A stretch of 64,000 nucleotides of DNA from Lachnospiraceae bacterium. Its GTDB lineage: Bacteria; Bacillota; Clostridia; Lachnospirales; Lachnospiraceae. The stretch spans positions 20,902-84,901 of the forward strand of contig JAFUVF010000053.1 in assembly GCA_017483735.1 (NCBI GenBank), given 5' to 3'. A program made the translations under genes and the position numbers. The notes beneath the pieces were generated by a model. The model worked only from the letters and a program-made list of their open reading frames with translations, searched no databases and was not told where the DNA came from. Of the stretch, positions 46,286 through 53,325 are shown in pieces (positions within the stretch are counted from its first letter, which is position 1; each line of letters begins with the position of its first letter).

Positions 46286-47467
46286 ATGAAATTTCGTACA
46301 AAGCTGATAATCGCATTTGCGGCAATAGTTATAATACCGCTTGTTTTGAACGTATGCTCTATCTTTATGATTAAGACCATGCTTTCCGGCAAGGGCGACG
46401 ACAGGATGGGCGGTCCCACTATGGCGGAGCATGCACAGGAATTTATGACGGATCAGGTCATTCGCAAGGAGCTTGGGTCAATGGTGGTAATCTCGCTTTT
46501 GACCGGACTTATAATGACACTTTGGATGCGCGGGAGCGTCGTAAAGCCGGTGGATGAGCTCAATATCGCAATGAACCGCATAAAGGACGGAGATCTTGAC
46601 TATGTGCTGGAGACTGAAGACGAGGGAGAGATAGGCGAGCTCTACAGAAATTACGAAGAGATGAGGATGCGCCTCAAGGAGAACAATGAGGAGAAGCAGG
46701 CAAGGGAGCTTGCGAACAAGGAGCTTATAAGCAACATCTCCCACGATTTGAAGACCCCGATTACTTCCATAAAGGGATATGTGGAGGGCATAATGGACGG
46801 GGTGGCGGACACTCCCGAGAAGATGGACAAGTATATCCATACTATCTACAACAAGGCGAATGACATGGATAAGCTCATAAACGAGCTTACGGTGTATTCC
46901 GGAATTGACAACAACCGGATTCCGTACAATTTCCAAAGGATAAATGTTGCGGATTATTTCGATGACTGTGTTGAAGAGGTGGGGCTTGATCTGGAGGCAA
47001 GAAACATTAAATTAAATTACACAAATATGACCTCACATGACACTACTGTCATTGCCGACCCGGAGCAGATGAAGAAGGTCATAAACAATGTTATCTCCAA
47101 CAGTGTGAAATATATGGACAAAAATCATGGGGAGATTTCCATAAGGATACTGGACGAGGGCGAGTCCATTCATGTGGAGATGGAGGACAACGGCAGAGGG
47201 ATTGCCGCAAAGGATATCGCACATATTTTTGAAAGATTCTACCGCACGGATATTTCAAGAAATTCCGCATTGGGCGGAAGCGGCATAGGACTTGCCATAG
47301 TGAAGAAGATAATTGAAGACCATGGGGGCTATATTTGGGCGACATCCAAGGAGGGCGAAGGAACATGTATGCACTTTGTGCTAAGAAAATATATTGAGGT
47401 GGGAGCGGAGCGTGAGCCCGCAAAAGCTGATATTCAGGGTGTGGATATAGAAGAGGAGGTCTTGTGA
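46286..47467 (+). CDS. HAMP-domain sensor histidine kinase
   Basis: 393-residue membrane kinase. Two membrane segments (about 8-30 and 66-86) enclose a short external part of about 35 residues. A HAMP domain (about 88-140) leads into the H-box SNISHDLKTPITSIKGYVEG (His about 153). The N, G1 and G2 boxes follow: NVISNSVKYM, DNGRGI and GGSGIGLAIVKKIIEDHGG. The small sensor loop suggests it detects a membrane or partner-protein signal. The response regulator starts two bases after its stop. It sits directly behind the polysaccharide cluster, which may be its target. Confidence 0.93.
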   Translation: MKFRTKLIIAFAAIVIIPLVLNVCSIFMIKTMLSGKGDDRMGGPTMAEHAQEFMTDQVIRKELGSMVVISLLTGLIMTLWMRGSVVKPVDELNIAMNRIKDGDLDYVLETEDEGEIGELYRNYEEMRMRLKENNEEKQARELANKELISNISHDLKTPITSIKGYVEGIMDGVADTPEKMDKYIHTIYNKANDMDKLINELTVYSGIDNNRIPYNFQRINVADYFDDCVEEVGLDLEARNIKLNYTNMTSHDTTVIADPEQMKKVINNVISNSVKYMDKNHGEISIRILDEGESIHVEMEDNGRGIAAKDIAHIFERFYRTDISRNSALGGSGIGLAIVKKIIEDHGGYIWATSKEGEGTCMHFVLRKYIEVGAEREPAKADIQGVDIEEEVL

Positions 47468-47468
47468 T

Positions 47469-48161
47469 ATGAGTAAAATTCTTATAATCGAGGATGAAGA
47501 GGCGATAGCTGACCTTGAAAAGGATTATCTCGAGCTGTCGGATTTTGAGGTGGACATATGCAATTCCGGAGATGAGGGATTGAAGGCTGCGCTTACCGGA
47601 AGCTACAATCTGGTGGTGTTGGATCTTATGCTGCCGGGAGTTGACGGGTTCGAGGTCTGTAAGCAGATACGTGAGGAGAAGGACATCCCGATTCTCATGG
47701 TCAGCGCAAAGAAGGATGATATAGACAAGATAAGGGGCTTGGGTTTAGGCGCAGACGATTATATGACAAAGCCCTTCTCTCCCAGTGAGCTGGTGGCGAG
47801 AGTAAAGGCGCATCTTGCAAGATACGACAGGCTCGTGGGTTCCAGCGCAAAGCCGCAAAATGACATTGTGGAGATAAGGGGCATACGTATTGACAAAACG
47901 GCGAGAAGAGTCTATGTGGACGGCGAGGAAAAAAGCTTTACCACAAAGGAATTTGACCTGCTTACCTTCCTTGCCGAGAATCCTAACCATGTGTTTACCA
48001 AGGAGGAGCTCTTCAGGGAAATTTGGGATATGGAGTCCATAGGAGATATCGCCACTGTCACAGTGCATATAAAGAAGATTCGGGAGAAGATAGAAAAGGA
48101 TACCGCAAAGCCGCAGTATATCGAGACAATCTGGGGCGTAGGGTACAGGTTTAAAATTTAA
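47469..48161 (+). CDS. OmpR/PhoB-family response regulator
   Basis: 230 residues. The receiver domain has the acidic pocket in IEDEEAIADLEKDY, the phospho-acceptor Asp in VVLDLMLPGVDGFE (about 53), and the Lys in MTKPFSPSEL. The C-terminal winged helix runs from about 135 (KSFTTKEFDLLTFLAENPN, then VTVHIKKIREKIE and YIETIWGVGYRF). It pairs with the kinase upstream. Its stop shares one base with the start of the phosphatase gene (TAATG), so all three are translated in a coupled way. Confidence 0.95.
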   Translation: MSKILIIEDEEAIADLEKDYLELSDFEVDICNSGDEGLKAALTGSYNLVVLDLMLPGVDGFEVCKQIREEKDIPILMVSAKKDDIDKIRGLGLGADDYMTKPFSPSELVARVKAHLARYDRLVGSSAKPQNDIVEIRGIRIDKTARRVYVDGEEKSFTTKEFDLLTFLAENPNHVFTKEELFREIWDMESIGDIATVTVHIKKIREKIEKDTAKPQYIETIWGVGYRFKI

Positions 48162-48961
48162 TGCCAAAATTACTGAAATTCGACAAGCTGAATAATATCC
48201 GGGATATAGGCGGTATGAAGACTTCTGACGGAAAGGTCATAGCTTCGGGCAAGCTCATACGCTGCGGGAATCTTTCCGAGCTTTCGGAAGCTGACGAAGA
48301 AAAGCTTATAAAGCTTGTGGGCACGATAATTGATTTCCGCACCGACGGGGAGAGAGAGGAGCATCCGGATATTGTGCCTTCCGGAGTTGAATATCATCAT
48401 ATACCCATCATGGATAGTCTTACCGAAGGCATTACAAGGGAGGCAAAGGCAGATCAGAATATATTTGAGAGACTGCTTTTGAAACCGGCAGAGGCGAAGG
48501 CGTATATGTGTGATATGTACAGGCTGTTCGTGGAAAGTGATGCCGCACTGGTAAGGTATGGGCAGTTTGTGAAGCTTATAATGGATAAGGCGGAAACACA
48601 GGATAAGGCTGTGCTCTGGCATTGCACCGCAGGCAAGGACAGGGCCGGAATAGGCGCCGCAATAATGGAAGAGCTTCTCGGAGTGCCAAGGGAGGATATA
48701 ATAGCGGATTACCTTAAGACGAATGAATATCTTAAGGATAATATTCTCTTCCTCACGGAATTTGTGAAGAAAAGGGCAAACACGGAGAGTGCGCTTGCGG
48801 ACGAATCCGCCATGTATCTGTTCGGCGCAGGAAAGGAATATATTGAAGCCTTCTATGAAGCTATGGAAAAACGCTTTGGAGGCTTTGGCGAATTCATAGA
48901 AAATGGGCTTAAGATAAGCACAGAGGAAAGAGAGAGGCTAAGAACGCTTCTTTTGGTATAG
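48161..48961 (+). CDS. Tyrosine/dual-specificity protein phosphatase (PTP family 3)
   Basis: 266-residue cytoplasmic phosphatase. The N-terminal NIRDIGGMKTSDGKVI and IDFRTDGEREEHPD are family landmarks, and the P-loop is HCTAGKDRAGIG (CX5R, Cys about 154). Members dephosphorylate phosphotyrosine or phosphoinositides; the substrate here is unknown. In Gram-positive capsule loci such enzymes oppose BY-kinases, but the nearby kinase-like domains lack a P-loop. The coupling to a two-component system is unusual and suggests that signal output and protein phosphorylation are linked. Confidence 0.9.
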   Translation: MPKLLKFDKLNNIRDIGGMKTSDGKVIASGKLIRCGNLSELSEADEEKLIKLVGTIIDFRTDGEREEHPDIVPSGVEYHHIPIMDSLTEGITREAKADQNIFERLLLKPAEAKAYMCDMYRLFVESDAALVRYGQFVKLIMDKAETQDKAVLWHCTAGKDRAGIGAAIMEELLGVPREDIIADYLKTNEYLKDNILFLTEFVKKRANTESALADESAMYLFGAGKEYIEAFYEAMEKRFGGFGEFIENGLKISTEERERLRTLLLV

Positions 48962-48977
48962 GCTGAGAAGCTGGGGT

Positions 48978-49006
48978 TTGTAATTATTGCCTTACAAACA
49001 TATAAT
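48978..49006 (+). promoter_or_regulatory. lacI-type regulator promoter, predicted nearly leaderless
   Basis: TTGTAA (48978-48983), a 17-base spacer and consensus TATAAT (49001-49006). The ATG at 49016 lies about three bases after the expected +1. Confidence 0.55.
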
Positions 49007-49015
49007 GGAAACAAT

Positions 49016-49999
49016 ATGACAATAGATGATGTCGCAAAGGAACTTAATATCTCGAAAACCACGGTTTCAAGGGCAATATCCGGAAAGGGAAGGATAAGCG
49101 AGAGTACCAGAAGCAAAGTCCTTGCTTATATTAAGGAGCATAATTTCAAGCCAAGTCTGATCGCAAAGGGGCTTGCGGAAAAAAGAACCTACAACATCGC
49201 CGTAGTATGGCCTGCGGACTATGATTATGTTGATCTTCCCTTTTTTCAGAGCTGTGTTATGGGGATGAGCAAGGCTGCGGCGGAGCAGGATACGGATATA
49301 CTGATCTGTATGGTCAAGGGAAATGATATCGGTGAGCTCGACAGGATTGTGGAGAATCACAAGGTTGACGGTGTGATCCTCACAAGAACTCTCATAAACG
49401 ATGCACCGGCAGATTATCTTCTCTCTCAGAATTTCCCGTTTGTAGCTATCGGAAGCACCGAGGATAAGAGAACAATAACTGTTGACAATGACCACTATGA
49501 GGCGTGCAGAGAGCTTACCTCCATATTGGCATTGCGTAAGGTTGGGAGGATTGCTCTGTTAGGCGGGAATACAAACCATATAATTACACGTACAAGATAT
49601 CGTGGATATATCGACGGGCTAAAGAATGCGGGAATAGAGCCGGATGAGGATATTGTGTATTTTGATGTTGATTCTGAGCCCAGAATGGCAAGGATATTGG
49701 CGGAACTCAAGAAAAAAGAAATCGGTTGCGCAATCTGCATGGATGATATGATTTGCGAGCTTTTCCTGACCTGCACAAGAAAAGAGGGAATAAGCATACC
49801 GAAGGATATGAGGGTTGCTTCGTTTTACGACAGCAGAGTCCTTACGAATGCCAATCCCTCAATAACGGCACTTCATTTTGAAGACAGACACTTAGGTCAG
49901 AGAGCGGCAGATATGCTCCTTCGTCTGATTAACGGAGAATCGGTAGAGAATGAAGTGTTAAGCGATTATGAAGTAATACTTAAAGAAAGTACAAAATAA
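49016..49999 (+). CDS. LacI-family transcriptional regulator
   Basis: 327 residues. The N-terminal HTH and hinge (TIDDVAKELNISKTTVSRAI, then GRISESTRSKVLAYI and LIAKGLAEKRTYNIAVVWP) match LacI/GalR regulators. The rest is the two-lobed periplasmic-binding-like effector domain, with FVAIGSTEDKRTITVDNDHY and AALHFEDR-like sequence near the end. It probably represses the galactoside operon that follows 157 bases downstream, using the dyads at 50009-50109, and is relieved by a sugar such as galactose or a galactoside. Confidence 0.94.
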   Translation: MTIDDVAKELNISKTTVSRAISGKGRISESTRSKVLAYIKEHNFKPSLIAKGLAEKRTYNIAVVWPADYDYVDLPFFQSCVMGMSKAAAEQDTDILICMVKGNDIGELDRIVENHKVDGVILTRTLINDAPADYLLSQNFPFVAIGSTEDKRTITVDNDHYEACRELTSILALRKVGRIALLGGNTNHIITRTRYRGYIDGLKNAGIEPDEDIVYFDVDSEPRMARILAELKKKEIGCAICMDDMICELFLTCTRKEGISIPKDMRVASFYDSRVLTNANPSITALHFEDRHLGQRAADMLLRLINGESVENEVLSDYEVILKESTK

Positions 50000-50008
50000 A
50001 TTCCACAC

Positions 50009-50029
50009 TTTTGTGCAATCTGCACAAAA
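50009..50029. promoter_or_regulatory. Perfect 9-base dyad downstream of lacI
   Basis: TTTTGTGCA (50009-50017), 3-base spacer, TGCACAAAA (50021-50029). It could be a far operator that allows looping to 50100-50109, or a short terminator for lacI, though no T-run follows. Confidence 0.5.
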
Positions 50030-50042
50030 ATTTACCCACATT

Positions 50043-50060
50043 TTTGTATATTTATACAAA
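50043..50060. promoter_or_regulatory. Perfect 8-base dyad abutting the -35 box
   Basis: TTTGTATA-TT-TATACAAA ends one base before the TTGACA box. This is a position typical for an activator or a second repressor site. Confidence 0.5.
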
Positions 50061-50089
50061 TTGACAATTTGCAGCGGGTAATCTATACT
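50061..50089 (+). promoter_or_regulatory. Promoter of the galactoside utilisation operon
   Basis: Consensus TTGACA (50061-50066), a 17-base spacer and TATACT (50084-50089). The expected +1 is about 50096. AATGGAGGGAAAG before the ATG at 50157 is a strong ribosome site. Confidence 0.82.
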
Positions 50090-50099
50090 CATAGATAGA

Positions 50100-50109
50100 C
50101 AACCGGTTG
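50100..50109. promoter_or_regulatory. LacI-type operator
   Basis: The perfect palindrome CAACCGGTTG with a central CG is typical for LacI/GalR proteins. It lies about four bases downstream of the predicted transcription start, where a bound repressor would block initiation. Confidence 0.7.
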
Positions 50110-50156
50110 CACAAGCGCAAAATCGGGGTTTATCAAATCATAATGGAGGGAAAGAA

Positions 50157-51521
50157 ATGAAAAAGAAACTACTTAGCATCATTCTTGCGGCAACAATGGC
50201 AGCTACTGTACTGGCTGGTTGTGGTTCTTCCGACTCGGGGAACGCATCCGGTTCCGGCTCTGCGGCAGCGGATTCGTCAAATGGGGGGGCAACAGCGGAT
50301 ACGTCAAATGCCGGCGGTTCGGGTGACAATACTCTTACGGTGTGGACTTGGGATCCTAACTTCAATATCTATTCGATAAGGGAAGCGGAAAAAATTTATC
50401 AGAAAGAAAATCCTGATTTTAAGCTTGAAATTGTAGAGACACCCTGGGAGGATATGCAGACTAATCTGGGAACGATTTTAGGCTCAGGCAACCTGTCGCA
50501 GCTTCCCGACATTCTGCTTATGCAGGATTTCGCTTTTCAGAAATATGCAATAACCTATCCTGACATGTTCACGGATCTTACGGCATCCGGCATCGATTTT
50601 TCCACGTTTGGCGCAGGAAAGGTTGCCGAGTCCACCGTGAATGGAAAGAATCTGGGCGTACCCTTTGATGCCGGCACAGAGGTTGCCTGCTACAGAAAGG
50701 ATCTTTTGAAGGATGCAGGATATACTATTGATGACCTTACCGATATTGATTGGGACAGATTTATCGAGATAGGTAAGGATGTAAAGGCAAAGACAGGATA
50801 TTCCTTATTCTCCACTCAGGCAGGAAGCGCTGACTTTATTATGCAGCTTGTTCAATCCGCCGGCGGTGAGATCTGGAAGGCTGACGGAACTCCCAATTTT
50901 GTCGGGAATGACATCCTTATAAAGAGCCTTGAAACCTACAAGGAGCTTTTTGATACCGGAGTTATGGCTACGGCAAACGACTGGGATTCATACATTGCTA
51001 CCTTTACCAGCGGAAAGACTCTCGGAACGATAAACGGATGCTGGATAATCGCATCGGTGCAGGCCGATGAGAACCAGTCAGGACTTTGGGGACTTACAAA
51101 TATGCCCAAGCTTACCGGAGTAAGCAGCGCTACCAACTATTCAAATCAGGGCGGTTCCACATGGGTAGTTACTTCAAATTGCAAGAATGTTGAACTGGCA
51201 AGTGATTTCTTCGCAAAGACCTTTGCAGGAAGCAACGAGCTCTATGATACCATTCTTCCCGGTGCGGGAGCAATCTCCTGCTGGACGCCGGCAGCAGGCT
51301 CCAGCGTATACAGCGAGCCCATAGCATTCTTTGACGGACAGGCTATCTACGCAGAGATCGCAGATTTCGGCGCAAAGGTTCCCGGCTTTGAAAGAGGCGT
51401 ATACTTTACGGAGGCAAACACAGCCCTTGCAAATGTAGCTACAAATATTGTAAACGGCGCAGACATTGATGCTGAGCTTAAAGCGGCAGAGGATACCGTA
51501 AACTTCGATATGGGTAACTAA
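50157..51521 (+). CDS. Sugar ABC transporter substrate-binding lipoprotein
   Basis: 454-residue extracellular binding protein. A signal peptide with lipobox LAGC (Cys about 22) is followed by a Ser/Gly/Ala-rich linker. The mature domain opens with TLTVWTWDPNFNIYSI and has the family 1 solute-binding layout (KTGYSLFSTQAGSADF, then NGCWIIASVQADE). The ligand is probably a galactoside or galacto-oligosaccharide, judged from the GH42 enzyme and Leloir genes downstream. A hairpin after the gene may raise its level relative to the permeases. No ATPase gene is present, so a shared MsmK-type ATPase encoded elsewhere is likely. Confidence 0.94.
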   Translation: MKKKLLSIILAATMAATVLAGCGSSDSGNASGSGSAAADSSNGGATADTSNAGGSGDNTLTVWTWDPNFNIYSIREAEKIYQKENPDFKLEIVETPWEDMQTNLGTILGSGNLSQLPDILLMQDFAFQKYAITYPDMFTDLTASGIDFSTFGAGKVAESTVNGKNLGVPFDAGTEVACYRKDLLKDAGYTIDDLTDIDWDRFIEIGKDVKAKTGYSLFSTQAGSADFIMQLVQSAGGEIWKADGTPNFVGNDILIKSLETYKELFDTGVMATANDWDSYIATFTSGKTLGTINGCWIIASVQADENQSGLWGLTNMPKLTGVSSATNYSNQGGSTWVVTSNCKNVELASDFFAKTFAGSNELYDTILPGAGAISCWTPAAGSSVYSEPIAFFDGQAIYAEIADFGAKVPGFERGVYFTEANTALANVATNIVNGADIDAELKAAEDTVNFDMGN

Positions 51522-51538
51522 AATATGATATAACGAGC

Positions 51539-51575
51539 AAAATGCCCTGAGAATGCGATGTTCAAAGGGCATTTT
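51539..51575 (+). terminator. Hairpin between binding protein and permease genes
   Basis: AAAATGCCCT (51539-51548) and AGGGCATTTT (51566-51575) form a perfect 10-base-pair stem with a 17-base loop. A short T-rich end follows. It probably acts as a partial terminator or 3' stabiliser, raising binding-protein mRNA. Confidence 0.65.
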
Positions 51576-51611
51576 GTTCAAAAAGCGGTTTTTAAGTTTG
51601 CGGAGGGTTAT

Positions 51612-52496
51612 ATGAAACAGAAAATCGGTCTTAATCAAAAAAGAAATCTTTTCGGCTGGGTATTTTTGGCACCGGCGGTAATACTTATTGTGGTTATGAG
51701 CTTTGTCCCTGCGATAAATGCCTTTATCACTTCATTCAAAACCGGTAACGGAGCGGATCTCCATTTTGCCGGGCTGACAAATTATTTGAGAATATTTAAG
51801 GATGCGGTCTTTATTCAATCCGTTAAAAATTGCTTTTTCTATCTGATAATTCAGGTGCCGGTAATGCTCGTTTTGGCGCTTATACTGGCATCTATGCTGA
51901 ATAACAGAAAGCTTCGCTTCAAGGGGATAATGAGAACATGTATTTTTTTGCCGTGCGCAACCTCCCTTGTGGCATATTCAATCATATTCCGCTCGCTCTT
52001 TGCTGCGGACGGTTTCGTAAATCTTGTGGCGACAAAGCTTCACATTCTTTCTGAGCCATATAATTTTCTGGCGCATCCTACAAGCGCAAAAATTGTCATA
52101 ATAATAGCGCTTGTGTGGAGATGGACAGGCTATAATATGGTCTTTTATCTTGCGGGGCTTCAAAATATAGAATATTCGGTATATGAGGCAGCCAAAATAG
52201 ACGGAGCCTCCCCGCTTCAGACGTTTTTTAAGATAACGGTTCCTCTGCTGAAGCCTACGATCCTGATTACTGCAATAATGTCCACAAACGGAACATTACA
52301 GCTCTTTGATGAGTCGGTAAACCTTACAAACGGCGGACCTTCAAACCAGAGCATTACTATGTCCCATTACATATATAATCAGGCGTTTCAGGGAGTTCCG
52401 AAATTCGGCTACACCTCGGCAATGTCCTTCGTAATTCTTTTCCTTGTGGCAATCCTTGCCCTTGTACAGATGAAAGTAGGTGATAAGCGTGACTGA
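51612..52496 (+). CDS. Sugar ABC transporter permease, MalF/UgpA type
   Basis: 294-residue permease with six membrane segments. The EAA loop that meets the ATPase is YEAAKIDGASPLQTFFKITV. The ATG at 51612 with CGGAGGGT upstream was chosen over an in-frame start at 51558, which falls inside the hairpin. The last eight bases overlap the second permease gene. Works with the next gene product as a heterodimer in the membrane. Confidence 0.94.
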   Translation: MKQKIGLNQKRNLFGWVFLAPAVILIVVMSFVPAINAFITSFKTGNGADLHFAGLTNYLRIFKDAVFIQSVKNCFFYLIIQVPVMLVLALILASMLNNRKLRFKGIMRTCIFLPCATSLVAYSIIFRSLFAADGFVNLVATKLHILSEPYNFLAHPTSAKIVIIIALVWRWTGYNMVFYLAGLQNIEYSVYEAAKIDGASPLQTFFKITVPLLKPTILITAIMSTNGTLQLFDESVNLTNGGPSNQSITMSHYIYNQAFQGVPKFGYTSAMSFVILFLVAILALVQMKVGDKRD

Positions 52497-53298
52497 AAAA
52501 ACAAAGATTGCAATACAGTACATTGTTTTAATATTTGCATCCCTGATTTCTGTTTTTCCTTTGGTGTGGATGATGATTGCCGCAACAAACAGAAGTGTGG
52601 ATGTTATCGCCGGCAAGCTTACCTTTGGAAGCAGGCTTTTTGAAAACTATCAAAACTTGATCGCAAATCAGGATATATACCGGGGATTTATGAATTCCGT
52701 AAAATATTCGGTATTGCAGACGGTAATATCCATACTCATATGCTCACTTGCCGGATACGGCTTTGAGGTATATCATGACAAAATAAAGGACGGACTTATG
52801 GCGGTAATCCTGATGTCTATGATGATCCCGTTTGTGGCGCTTATGATACCGCTTTTCAGAATGTTTTCCGGAATGGGATTGTTGAACTCGGCAGTTGGTT
52901 TTATTTTACCGTCCTTGTCAACACCGTTTTTGATCATGCTGTTCCGTTCAGCCGCAAGGTCTTTTCCGATAGATATGATAGAGGCTGCGCGTATTGACGG
53001 ATTATCCGAATTCGGGATTTTTTTCCGTATGTTCATACCCACAATGCGTTCCACATTTGCGGCAGCGCTTACGGTAACCTTTATGAATGCGTGGAACAAC
53101 TATATATGGCCAAAGGTAATAATGCAGGATTCCAAGGCGCAGACCCTTCCGATGATGATAAGCAATCTTACCAGCGGATATTTCACGGATTACGGTGCGC
53201 TGATGCTGGCAGTGCTTATTACGACGCTTCCGACGGCAATACTGTTTCTTGCATTACAGAAGAATTTTGCAGAGGGAATCACAGGCGCAGTTAAGTAA
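52489..53298 (+). CDS. Sugar ABC transporter permease, MalG/UgpE type
   Basis: 269-residue permease with six membrane segments. The EAA loop is MIEAARIDGLSEFGIFFRMF, and FMNAWNNYIWPKVIM is a typical late motif. The GTG at 52489 has AGGTGAT five bases upstream, while a GTG at 52480 overlaps that site. It completes the membrane part of the galactoside importer. The beta-galactosidase gene follows 27 bases later. Confidence 0.93.
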   Translation: MTEKTKIAIQYIVLIFASLISVFPLVWMMIAATNRSVDVIAGKLTFGSRLFENYQNLIANQDIYRGFMNSVKYSVLQTVISILICSLAGYGFEVYHDKIKDGLMAVILMSMMIPFVALMIPLFRMFSGMGLLNSAVGFILPSLSTPFLIMLFRSAARSFPIDMIEAARIDGLSEFGIFFRMFIPTMRSTFAAALTVTFMNAWNNYIWPKVIMQDSKAQTLPMMISNLTSGYFTDYGALMLAVLITTLPTAILFLALQKNFAEGITGAVK

Positions 53299-53325
53299 AT
53301 AAAATATAGTAAAAGAGGGAAAACG

